Positions 45,418 through 53,899 of a DNA stretch of 64,000 nucleotides are shown here, piece by piece. The notes below the pieces were generated by a model. It searched no databases, was not told the origin of the DNA, and saw nothing but the letters and a program-made list of their open reading frames with translations. Both the position numbers and the translations under genes were made by a program. The stretch lies in NCBI GenBank assembly GCA_016223165.1, contig JACRPO010000005.1, positions 744,001 to 808,000 of the forward strand, written 5' to 3'. Positions within the stretch are counted from its first letter, which is position 1. Each line of letters opens with the position of its first letter. The DNA comes from Burkholderiales bacterium. Lineage in GTDB: Bacteria; Pseudomonadota; Gammaproteobacteria; Burkholderiales; Burkholderiaceae_C.

Positions 45418-46415
45418 AGAAGACCCGCCACGCCCCTGCCGCTTGCGCCGTCGCCTTCGCTCTCGCCGCGCTCGCCTTGCTGGCCACGGGGGCGGCGCCG
45501 GCCGCCGCCCAGGGCGTGGCCTGGATCTCGAGCGAGAAGGATCACGCGCTGACCCTGCTCGACCTCAAGACGCGGGCCGTGATCGCCACCGTGCCCACCT
45601 GCAAGCGCCCGCGCCACATGCAGCTCACGCCCGACGGCAAGCAGCTCGCCGTGGCCTGCGGCGAATCGGCGCAGGCCGACTTCATCGACATCGCGACGAA
45701 GAAGAGCGTGCGCAGGGTGGCGCTCGGCGACGACCCCGAGGCCTTCGACTTCAGCGCCGACGGCAAGACGCTCTACGTCAGCAACGAGGAGGACGCGACA
45801 CTGAGCATCATCGAACTCGCCGGCGGCAAGCGCACCGGCGCGGTCAAGGTCGGCGGCGAACCCGAGGGTGTGAAGGTTTCGGCCGACGGCAAGCTGGTCT
45901 ATGTCACGAGCGAGGTCGCCGGCACCGTGTACGCCGTCGAGGTGGCGAGCGGCAAGGTCGCGCACCACATCAAGGTGGGCAAGCGGCCGCGCCGCTTTGC
46001 GCTCAGCCCCGACGGTGCCCAACTCTGGGTGAGCAACGAGCTCGACGCCAGCGTCAGCATCATCGACACCCGGACGCACACCGTCGGCGCCACCCTCGCC
46101 TTCGAGGTCAAGGGGGCGCGCAAGGCCGACATCACGCCGGTGGGCCTGGCCTTCACGCGCGACGGCAAGCGCGCCTTCGTCGGCCTCGGACGCGCCAACC
46201 ATGTCGCCTTCGTCGACGTCGGTGCGCGCAAGGTGACCGACCTCGTGCTCGTCGGCAAGCGCGCCTGGAGCGTGGCGCTCGACCGGGCCGAGAAGATGCT
46301 CGTCGTCGTCAACGGCCTGTCCGACGACGTGACCCTCGTCGACGTCGCGGCGGCCAAGGCGGTCAAGAGCATCCCGGTCGGGCGCGTGCCCTACATGGCC
46401 GTGATCATCGAGTAG
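45414..46415 (+). CDS. YVTN beta-propeller protein, PQQ-dependent catabolism-associated
   Basis: Periplasmic seven-bladed propeller of 333 residues with a signal peptide (FALAALALLATGAAPAAAQ). Repeats such as TPDGKQLAVACGES, SADGKTLYVSNEEDATLSII and SPDGAQLWVSNELDASVSII show the YVTN pattern. Proteins like this accompany PQQ alcohol dehydrogenases; their role is not known. The TTG start (45414) is firm because a full AAGGAGG lies four bases upstream and the previous gene's stop overlaps as TTGA. Confidence 0.9.
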
Positions 46416-46425
46416 GCCCGCGGCG

Positions 46426-47700
46426 ATGCCCTCGATGCCTGGCGTTTGCGTTTGCGTTCGCGTTGCCGTCCGCACACGCTCACGCCCACACCCGAGGCCG
46501 TGCCCCCACTCGCGGCAGCGTCGGGACCGCTGCAGCGCCGGGCGCAGCACCGGCGTCGCGGCGCTGCTGGCCGCGGCACTCGGCTGCGGGGCCGCCGCGG
46601 CGCACAAGGTGACGCTGCTGCTGCCGGCCGACGACCCTCGCCTGGCGCGCGCCGCCATCGAGCGCGCCGCGCCCGGCCACCCGCAAGGCAAGGTGCAGGA
46701 TGCGCTGCGCATCGCGCTCGCCGAAGCGCAGCCGGAGCTCGCCGCCGCCGGCACGAAGCTCGACCTCGCCGTGCTCGAGGTGGCCGATGCCACGGCCGCG
46801 CGCGCGGCCGCCGTCGCCGCCGAGAAGGCCGGCGCGTCGGCGCTGGTGACCGACCTGCCCGCCGCGTGGACGCTGGCCGCGGCCGAGGCGGTGCAGGTGA
46901 TCGTGCTCAACGCCGGCCAGGCGGCCGATGCGCTGCGCGAGGCGCAATGCCGGCGCAACCTGCTGCACCTGGCGCCGAGCGAGCGCATGAAGGCCGACGC
47001 GCTGTCGCAGTTCCTCGTCGCACGCCGCTGGAGCAATGTGCTGCTGCTCACCGGCGCGGCCGAGGCCGACGCGGCGCGCAGCGCCGCCGTGCTCGCCTCG
47101 ATCAGGCGCTACGGGCTCAAGCTCGTCGCCCACAAGCGGTTCTTGCTCTCGGCCGACCCGCGCGAGCGCGACCTCGCCAACCCGCTGCTGCTCACCGGCG
47201 CGGCGGCCGGCACCTACGACGTGGTGTGGGTGGTCGACAGCGACGGCGAGTTCGCGATGAGCCTGCCCTTTCGCACGGCGTTGCCGCGGCCGGTGGTCGG
47301 CGATGCCGGCCTGGCGGCGCTGGCCTGGAGCGCGAAGTTCGAGCGCTACGGTGCGCCGCAGGTCACGCGGCGGCTGAGCAAGGCGGTCGGCCGCCCGATG
47401 AGCGCGCACGACTGGCCGGCCTGGATGGCCGGCAAGGCGCTCGCGGCGGCGGCGATCGCCACCCCCAAGGGGCCGCCGGCCACTTTCGCGAAGGCGCTGG
47501 CCGAGCTCGAGCTCGACGGCAGCAAGGGCGTGCTGATGAGCTTTCGCCCCTGGGACGGGCAGCTGCGCCAGCCGCTGCTGCTGAGCGACGGCCACGGCGT
47601 CGCCGCGCTGGCGCCGCTGGAGGGCGTGCTGCACCCGAAGAACAACCTCGACGCGCTCGGCGCCGACGCGCCGGAGAAGCTGTGCAAGGCGCGGACTTGA
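46426..47700 (+). CDS. ABC transporter substrate-binding protein, PQQ alcohol dehydrogenase system
   Basis: Periplasmic binding protein of up to 424 residues resembling branched-chain-type receptors. Landmarks are KVTLLLPADDP, RWSNVLLLTGAAE, VWVVDSDGEFAMSLPF and the C-terminal LSDGHGVAALAPLEG. The hydrophobic signal GVAALLAAALGCGAAAA begins only at about residue 43; the 40 residues before it are Arg/Pro/Cys-rich and encoded by a GCGTTT tandem repeat. ATG 46426 and 46435 are the only in-frame ATGs before the signal. The N-terminus therefore looks abnormal. Confidence 0.82.
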   Translation: MPSMPGVCVCVRVAVRTRSRPHPRPCPHSRQRRDRCSAGRSTGVAALLAAALGCGAAAAHKVTLLLPADDPRLARAAIERAAPGHPQGKVQDALRIALAEAQPELAAAGTKLDLAVLEVADATAARAAAVAAEKAGASALVTDLPAAWTLAAAEAVQVIVLNAGQAADALREAQCRRNLLHLAPSERMKADALSQFLVARRWSNVLLLTGAAEADAARSAAVLASIRRYGLKLVAHKRFLLSADPRERDLANPLLLTGAAAGTYDVVWVVDSDGEFAMSLPFRTALPRPVVGDAGLAALAWSAKFERYGAPQVTRRLSKAVGRPMSAHDWPAWMAGKALAAAAIATPKGPPATFAKALAELELDGSKGVLMSFRPWDGQLRQPLLLSDGHGVAALAPLEGVLHPKNNLDALGADAPEKLCKART

Positions 47701-48548
47701 ACGAAGCGGGCCCGGCACCGCCCCGGCGCCGCGGCGTGGCGCACGCGCTGCAGGCGCTCGCCGCCATCGTCGCGCGCGAGATGTTCAAGTTCTCGCGCCA
47801 GTACGGGCGGCTCGCCTCGGCGGTGGTACGGCCGCTCCTGTGGCTGGCCGTCTTCGCGGCGGGTTTCCGCAACGTCTTCGGCGTGGCCATCACCGAGCCC
47901 TACGACACCTACGTGCCCTACGACGTCTACATCGCGCCCGGGCTCGTCGGCATGGTGCTGCTCTTCAACGGCATGCAGGGCAGCCTGGCGATGGTCTACG
48001 ACCGCGAGATGGGCCTGATGCGCCTCCTGCTCACCGCGCCGCTGCCGAGGGCGTGGGTGCTGTTCTGCAAGCTCGTCGCCACCGCCGCATTGAGCCTCGT
48101 GCAGGCGGCCGCCTTCGTCGCCGTGGCGGCGCTGCTCGGCACCGTGCTGCCGGTGTGGGGCGCGCACACGCCGCTGCTGCTCGCCGCGGCGGTGACCTCG
48201 GCGCTGATGCTGGCCGCACTCGGCCTGCTGCTCTCGGTGCACATCAAGCAGCTCGAGAACTTCGCGGGGACGATGAACTTCGTCATCTTCCCGGTGTACT
48301 TCATCTCCACGGCCCTGTACCCGCTGTGGAAGCTCGAGGAGTCGGGCGCGCAATGGGTGTGGCGCGTGGCGCAGTTCAACCCCTTCACGCACGCCGTGGA
48401 GTGGATGCGCTTCGCGCTGCACGGCAAGGACGCCGGCCTCGCACCCTGGGTAGTGCTGGGCACGCTGGTGCTGTGCTTCGGCCTCGCCGCCTGGGGCTAC
48501 GACCCGCAGCGCGGCTTCGGCCAGCTCACGAAGCGGGGGGGCGGATGA
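47697..48548 (+). CDS. ABC-2 type permease, PQQ alcohol dehydrogenase system
   Basis: Inner-membrane permease of 283 residues with six hydrophobic helices. MFKFSRQYGRLASAVVRPLL starts the conserved part; LYPLWKLEESGAQWVWRVAQ and FNPFTHAVEWMRFALHG are landmarks of the family. The start is probably TTG 47697, overlapping the previous TGA, or GTG 47736; the ATG at 47787 would remove conserved residues. Its 3' end overlaps the ExbB-like start by four bases, tying that gene to this operon. Confidence 0.88.
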   Translation: MNEAGPAPPRRRGVAHALQALAAIVAREMFKFSRQYGRLASAVVRPLLWLAVFAAGFRNVFGVAITEPYDTYVPYDVYIAPGLVGMVLLFNGMQGSLAMVYDREMGLMRLLLTAPLPRAWVLFCKLVATAALSLVQAAAFVAVAALLGTVLPVWGAHTPLLLAAAVTSALMLAALGLLLSVHIKQLENFAGTMNFVIFPVYFISTALYPLWKLEESGAQWVWRVAQFNPFTHAVEWMRFALHGKDAGLAPWVVLGTLVLCFGLAAWGYDPQRGFGQLTKRGGG

Positions 48549-49210
48549 CCGGCTTGCTGATGCGCTGGATGCGGCCGGCGCCGCGCGAAGGCGCGCCGCG
48601 GCCGCAGGCCGACGCCACCGTCGCGCAGCGAGCCGAGCGCCTCTTCTGGCAATGGGCGGTGCACGCCGGCGTCGTCTTCTTCATCGCGGCGTGGCTGCAG
48701 CACCGCGGCCTGTGGCGCGCGCTCGTCGAGGGCGACCCGAGCGGCATCAGCTTGGGCATCGCTGCGCTGTCGACGCTCGTCACGTTGTGGTGCGGGCAGC
48801 GCGCGCGTGTGCTGGCGCGCGAGGCGGCACCGGGCGGCGACTGGCGGCGCCGCCACGCGGCCGAGCGCGCCCACGACGCGGCGCTGGCGCCGCAGCTCCT
48901 GGCCGACCGCACGCACGGCCCGCACGAGACGGCGTGGTGGTTCTGCGGCGCCACGCTCAAGCTCGGCCTCCTGGGCACCGTGGTCGGCTTCATCGTCATG
49001 GCCAGCCAGATCGGCGCGACGGCGAGCTTCGAGCTCGACCAGATCCAGGTCCTGCTCAAGCAGATGACCACCGGCATGGCGATCGCGCTCTACACGACGC
49101 TGGTCGGGCTCATCGGCAACCTGTGGCTCGGCCTGCAGCTGATGCTGCTCGACCGGCTGGCCGACCGGCTGGCCGCCGACATCCTCGCGGCGCCGGGCGC
49201 CGGCGCCTGA
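48545..49210 (+). CDS. MotA/TolQ/ExbB-family proton channel protein
   Basis: Inner-membrane protein of 221 residues with about four hydrophobic segments (near 38-55, 68-85, 135-155, 175-200). The last two have the proton-channel pattern: LKLGLLGTVVGFIVMAS and GMAIALYTTLVGLIGNLWLGLQLMLL. Such proteins couple proton flow to a TolR/ExbD/MotB partner, here probably the next gene. It overlaps the ABC permease stop (ATGA), so it is translated as part of the quinoprotein operon. No TonB or flagellar genes are nearby. Confidence 0.85.
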   Translation: MTGLLMRWMRPAPREGAPRPQADATVAQRAERLFWQWAVHAGVVFFIAAWLQHRGLWRALVEGDPSGISLGIAALSTLVTLWCGQRARVLAREAAPGGDWRRRHAAERAHDAALAPQLLADRTHGPHETAWWFCGATLKLGLLGTVVGFIVMASQIGATASFELDQIQVLLKQMTTGMAIALYTTLVGLIGNLWLGLQLMLLDRLADRLAADILAAPGAGA

Positions 49211-49232
49211 GCCCTGCACGACGTACACGACC

Positions 49233-49835
49233 ATGGCCCTGCTCCGCAAGCGCCGTCTCGACGAGCTCGATCCGTTCTCGGACCTGCTCTTCAACACGCT
49301 GCTCGCCTTCGTGCTGCTGTTCGCCGTCGCGCTGATCGCCATGAACCCGAAGGCCAAGACTGGCGTCATCGACGCCAAGGCCGAGTTCATCATCACCGTC
49401 ACCTGGCCCGACCTCGACCCCAACGACATCGACACCTGGGTGCAGGACCCGGGCGGCAACCTGGTGTGGTTCCGTGCCCGCGAGAGCGGCATGATGCATC
49501 TCGACCGCGACGACCGCGGCCTCGCCAACGACACCATCGTCATCAACGGCCAGCAGGTGGTGAACCCGCTGAACCAGGAGGTGGTGACGATCCGCGGCTT
49601 CGCGCCCGGCGAGTACACGGTCAACGTGCACTACTACGACACCAAGAACGGCCAGCCGGTCAACGCCAGCGTCTCGGTGGTGAAGGTGAACCCGCGCGCC
49701 GAGGTCTTCTACTACGGCACCGTGGCGCTGGCGCGCAAGGGCGACGAGGCCACGGCCGTGCGCTTCAGCGTCGATCGGCTCGGCGCCGTCACCGGCGTCA
49801 ACACGCTGGCCAAGAAGATCGTCGAGCGGCCTTGA
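49233..49835 (+). CDS. Membrane-anchored ExbD-like protein with a beta-sandwich-type periplasmic domain
   Basis: Protein of 200 residues with one N-terminal helix, DPFSDLLFNTLLAFVLLFAVAL. Its aspartate at the head of the helix sits as in ExbD, TolR and MotB. Instead of the ExbD periplasmic fold, the rest (ITVTWPDLDPNDIDTWVQD, TIRGFAPGEYTVNVHYYD, VNPRAEVFYYGTVALA) looks like a beta-rich domain of the YfaP/DUF2135 kind. It follows the proton-channel gene by 22 bases and is the likely stator partner. Function unknown. Confidence 0.75.
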   Translation: MALLRKRRLDELDPFSDLLFNTLLAFVLLFAVALIAMNPKAKTGVIDAKAEFIITVTWPDLDPNDIDTWVQDPGGNLVWFRARESGMMHLDRDDRGLANDTIVINGQQVVNPLNQEVVTIRGFAPGEYTVNVHYYDTKNGQPVNASVSVVKVNPRAEVFYYGTVALARKGDEATAVRFSVDRLGAVTGVNTLAKKIVERP

Positions 49836-49871
49836 ACACGCGCGCCCCGGCCCCTCCCCTCGAATCTCCCG

Positions 49872-50375
<504 letters not shown>

Positions 50376-50386
50376 GCGCATCAACG

Positions 50387-51139
50387 ATGCAACGGCGACG
50401 AGCCTCCTCCCTGCCCTGGCGCGCGCGGCCACGTGCCACGTACGCCGCCGCGCTGGCGGCCTGCGTTCTCGCCGCCTGCGACGGCGTCGGCCGCGCCGAG
50501 GGCTACTTCCCGCTCGCCGCCGGCCACCGCTGGGAGTACGACCAGCGCATCGAGTGGGAGAACCACGTCGTCGAGCACGAGACGCTCGTGCTCAGCACCG
50601 AGGGCCGCGAGTCCGCCCCGGGTCTCGACGGCGGCCCGGCCTGGCGCCGCCGCAGCGCCAGCGGCGTCGACTACTGGCTGCGCAGCGACGAGACGGGTAC
50701 CTACCGCGTGGCGATGAAGAGCGACCTCGAGGCGCAGGCGCGGCCCGACCCGGCGCGGCGCTACGTGCTGAAGGCGCCGTTCGCCGTCGGCACGCAGTGG
50801 CAGGCGACGACCACTGCCTACCTCCTGCGCCGGCGACAGGAATTCCCGCGCGAGATCAGGCACACGCATCCCGCGGTGCCGATGGCCTACGTGATCGAGG
50901 CGGTCGGCGAGCACGTGGCCACGCGCGCCGGCCGCTTCGACGAATGCCTGCGCGTGCGCGGCGAGGCGAAGCTGCGCCTCTTCGCCGACCCGGTGCAGGG
51001 CTGGCGCGACCTGCCGCTGACCACGCTCGAGTGGTACTGCAAGGGCGTCGGCCTCGTGCGGCTGGAGCGCGACGAGCCGGCGACCTCCACCTTTCTGTCC
51101 GGCGGCAAGCTGGTCCTGGAGTTGATGTCATGGCGTTGA
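50387..51139 (+). CDS. Putative lipoprotein in the ExbB-like operon
   Basis: Protein of 250 residues. The N-terminus has a lipobox, LAACVLAAC followed by D, so the mature protein is likely lipid-anchored. The mature part starts GYFPLAAGHRWEYDQ, a pattern seen in secreted beta-rich proteins, and contains YVIEAVGEHVATRAGRFDEC and TLEWYCKGVGLVRLE. No specific family is recognised. It overlaps the next gene by ten bases and ends the envelope gene group. Confidence 0.78.
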   Translation: MQRRRASSLPWRARPRATYAAALAACVLAACDGVGRAEGYFPLAAGHRWEYDQRIEWENHVVEHETLVLSTEGRESAPGLDGGPAWRRRSASGVDYWLRSDETGTYRVAMKSDLEAQARPDPARRYVLKAPFAVGTQWQATTTAYLLRRRQEFPREIRHTHPAVPMAYVIEAVGEHVATRAGRFDECLRVRGEAKLRLFADPVQGWRDLPLTTLEWYCKGVGLVRLERDEPATSTFLSGGKLVLELMSWR

Positions 51140-52173
51140 ATCGAACCGCCGCCTGCGTGCATGGCACGCAGGCCGTGCCGGCCGCCGCACCCGACCGCCG
51201 CCGGCGGCGCCTCGTCGGCGCTTTCGCCGCGGCCACCTGCGGCCCGGCCTTCGGCGCCGCGCTGGCGCAGCCGCCCGAGAAGTTTCCGAGCCGCCCGATC
51301 ACGCTGTGGGTGCCCTGGCCCGCGGGCGGCGCCACCGATGCGCAGATGCGCCTGCTCGCCGAGCTGGCCGGCCGCCTGCTCGGGCAGAAGGTGGTGGTGG
51401 AGAACCGCGCCGGCGCCGGCGGCACGCTCGTGATGCCGGTGCTGCAGATGGCCGCGCCCGACGGCTACACGATCGCGCAGATGCCGCAGCCGGTGTTCCG
51501 GGCGCCGTGGATCGGCAAGCGCGGCTGGGACCCGATCCGCGACACGACGCCCATCGTGCAGGTGAGCGGCGTCACCTTCGGCATCGTCGTCGCGCAGGCC
51601 AGCCCGTGGAAGACGCTGGACGACATCTTCGCCTGGGCGCGCGAGCACCCGGGCCTGCTCACCGTGGCCACCAACGGCGTCGGCACGACGCCGCACGTGG
51701 TGCTCGACGAGCTCGCCGACCGCCTGCGCTTCACCTACACGCATGTGCCGTACAAGGGCACGGCCGAGCAAATGCTGGCCGTGAGCAGCGGCCAGGTGAT
51801 GGTGGGCGTCAACTCGAACGGCTTCGCGCCCTTCGTCGACGGCGGGCAGCTGCGCCTCATCGTCACCTTCGGCGACCAGCGCACGAAGCGCTGGCCGCAG
51901 GTGCCCACGCTGCGCGAGCTCGGGCACGGCATCGTCGCCATGTCGCCCTACGGCATCGCCGGCCCGCGCGGCCTGCCGCGCGAGGTGGTGCAGGTGCTGC
52001 ACGAGGCCTTCCGCCAGGCCATGGGCGACCCCGCCCACCTGGCCGAGCTGGCGCGCTACGACCAGGAGCTCACCTACCTCGGCCCAGAGGACTACGGCCG
52101 CGCCATGCGCCAGGCCTTCGAGACCGAGCGCCGCACGGTCGAGCGGCTGGGGCTGGCGCGTCAGCCCGGGTGA
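51130..52173 (+). CDS. Bug/TTT family tripartite tricarboxylate transporter receptor
   Basis: Periplasmic receptor of 347 residues. An Arg-rich then hydrophobic signal (RRRRRLVGAFAAATCGPAFGA) is followed by FPSRPITLWVPWPAGGATD, NRAGAGGTLVMPVLQMA, THVPYKGTAEQMLAVSSGQV and other family marks. The first bases overlap the lipoprotein gene. It is the third TTT receptor of this window and again has no TctA/TctB nearby. The context hints at a role near the alcohol oxidation cluster, which is not typical for the family. Confidence 0.92.
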   Translation: MALNRTAACVHGTQAVPAAAPDRRRRRLVGAFAAATCGPAFGAALAQPPEKFPSRPITLWVPWPAGGATDAQMRLLAELAGRLLGQKVVVENRAGAGGTLVMPVLQMAAPDGYTIAQMPQPVFRAPWIGKRGWDPIRDTTPIVQVSGVTFGIVVAQASPWKTLDDIFAWAREHPGLLTVATNGVGTTPHVVLDELADRLRFTYTHVPYKGTAEQMLAVSSGQVMVGVNSNGFAPFVDGGQLRLIVTFGDQRTKRWPQVPTLRELGHGIVAMSPYGIAGPRGLPREVVQVLHEAFRQAMGDPAHLAELARYDQELTYLGPEDYGRAMRQAFETERRTVERLGLARQPG

Positions 52174-52197
52174 AGGCCACCCACACAGAATCGCGCC

Positions 52198-53880
52198 ATG
52201 CCTGAACGTGTCGATGCGGCCCGCACCGCGGCCCCGAACTCTCCTGCCGCGACACCCGAGTCGCCCTCGGCCGTGGCGCCCGCTTCGGCATCGGTGTCGG
52301 CGGTGTCGGTGTCTGCGGGCCTGCCCGGCCCGACGCGCCTGCGTGCGCTGCTCGCCGCACTCGGCGCCGACCTGCTCGAGCGCGACGAGGCCGTGCACCT
52401 GGCGCTGCTCGCCGCCCTGGCCGGCGAGCATGTGCTGCTCATCGGCCCGCCGGGCACGGCCAAGAGCGCGCTCGCCAGGCGCCTGCACGGCGCGTTCGCC
52501 GGCGTGCGCTACTTCGAGCGTTTGCTGACGCGCTTCTCCACGCCCGAGGAACTGTTCGGTCCGCTGTCGCTGAAGGCGCTCGAGCACGACCGCTACGAAC
52601 GCCTCACCGAAGGCTTCCTGCCGACGGCCGGCATCGCCTTTCTCGACGAGGTCTTCAAGGCCAACTCGGCGATCCTCAACGCCCTCCTGACCTTGCTCAA
52701 CGAGCGCCTGTTCGACAACGGCACCGAGCGTGCGCCGGTGCCGCTGGTGGCCGTGGTGGCGGCGAGCAACGAGGTGCCGGACGACGAGGCGCTGCACGCC
52801 TTCTACGACCGCTTCCTCGTGCGTGTGCCTGTTTCCCCGGTGGGCGACGCGGCCTTCGGCGCGCTGCTCGCGCTGCCCGAGGGCGCGAACGGATGTGAGA
52901 GCGGGTGCGAGTGCATGGCGCAGCCGCTGACGGCCGCCGAGCGCGCCGCCGTCGGCGAGGCGGCCGCGGGGGTGGCGCTCACCGAAGACTTCGTCGCCGC
53001 GTGCACTTCGCTGCGCGCCTGGCTGGCGGCGCGCATGAGCCGGCCGCCCGGCCGCCCCGGACCCGAAGGGTCCACCCGCGTGGACCGGGGCGAATACCGG
53101 AGTGCGCAGCACGAAGGTGCTCCGGTGAACATGCTCTCCGACCGGCGCTGGCGGCAGATCGTCGGCCTCGCGCGTGTCGCTGCCGCCAGCGAGGGCCGCG
53201 CGGCGCTCGATGCCATCGACCTCTGGCTCGCCCCCTACGTGGCGAGCGCCGCGCCGGCCGACGTGCCGGCGCTGATGGGCTGGTTCGAAGACCACGTGCT
53301 CGCCGCGCCGCCGGCCGCTGCGGCCTGGCTCGAGCGCGCCGTGGCGGCCTTCGAGAAGCAGCTCGGCATCGAGCAGCAGATGCCCGCCGAAGACGACGGC
53401 GCGGGAGGGCCGGGCGGCGACGCCGCCGGCAAGCTCGCGCTGGCACGCGCCATCGGCCTCTCTCAGTCGCCGCAGGCGCCCGCGCCGGGCGAAGCGGGCG
53501 GCGGCATACAGCGCATCGTCTCGCAGCGGCTCGAGGAGCGCCTGGAGGCGCGCCTGCACAAGCGCTGGGGCGCGCTGCACGTGCAGGCTCGAGTCGCCCA
53601 GGTCGCCGAGATCGAGGCGCAGGTGGCGCAGGCCGAAGCAGAAGTGCGGTCGGCCCGGGGCGCGCTCGCCGCGGCCACCGCCACGCGCCTGTGGATGCCG
53701 CCGGTGCTGCTGCAGCGATGGCTAGGTCGCTACGACGCGGTGCTGGCGCTGCTCGCCCACTTCGCGGCGCGGTTGCGCGACGCCCGCCAGGGCTTCGCGG
53801 CGCTGCCGGTCGACGAGGCCGCGGCCGACGAGGCCCCAGCGCCCGTCGCCTTCGAGCCCGCCGAGGCCTCTGCCGCCTGA
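52198..53880 (+). CDS. MoxR/RavA-type AAA+ ATPase with an inserted palindromic element
   Basis: ATPase of 560 residues. After an Ala/Ser/Val-rich N-terminus, Walker A is GPPGTAKS (83-90), Walker B GIAFLDEVFK (145-154) and sensor 1 VAASNEVPDD (187-196). The lid region is interrupted by about 31 residues (280-310, containing GPEGSTRVDRGEYRSAQHEG) between LRAWLAA and MLSDRRWRQIV, encoded by copy B of the palindromic element. A coiled-coil-like part follows (AQVAEIEAQVAQAEAEVRSA). MoxR ATPases work with VWA proteins as chaperones for metalloenzyme maturation; the VWA gene follows 19 bases later. Confidence 0.9.
   Translation: MPERVDAARTAAPNSPAATPESPSAVAPASASVSAVSVSAGLPGPTRLRALLAALGADLLERDEAVHLALLAALAGEHVLLIGPPGTAKSALARRLHGAFAGVRYFERLLTRFSTPEELFGPLSLKALEHDRYERLTEGFLPTAGIAFLDEVFKANSAILNALLTLLNERLFDNGTERAPVPLVAVVAASNEVPDDEALHAFYDRFLVRVPVSPVGDAAFGALLALPEGANGCESGCECMAQPLTAAERAAVGEAAAGVALTEDFVAACTSLRAWLAARMSRPPGRPGPEGSTRVDRGEYRSAQHEGAPVNMLSDRRWRQIVGLARVAAASEGRAALDAIDLWLAPYVASAAPADVPALMGWFEDHVLAAPPAAAAWLERAVAAFEKQLGIEQQMPAEDDGAGGPGGDAAGKLALARAIGLSQSPQAPAPGEAGGGIQRIVSQRLEERLEARLHKRWGALHVQARVAQVAEIEAQVAQAEAEVRSARGALAAATATRLWMPPVLLQRWLGRYDAVLALLAHFAARLRDARQGFAALPVDEAAADEAPAPVAFEPAEASAA
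53035..53127 (+). repeat. Palindromic coding element, copy B, in frame inside the MoxR gene
   Basis: This copy matches 22508-22597 closely and is read in the same frame. It carries GGACCC-GAA-GGGTCC and GGTCCAC-CCGC-GTGGACC inverted repeats. The flanking MoxR sequence is continuous without it, so it looks like an in-frame insertion in the ATPase lid. Confidence 0.85.
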
Positions 53881-53899
53881 GATCCGAGTCCTGGGAAGA

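Noticed and set aside
50887..53580. 897-codon minus-strand frame opposite the receptor and MoxR genes
   Set aside because: Antisense shadow with biased composition; the plus-strand genes have motifs and starts.
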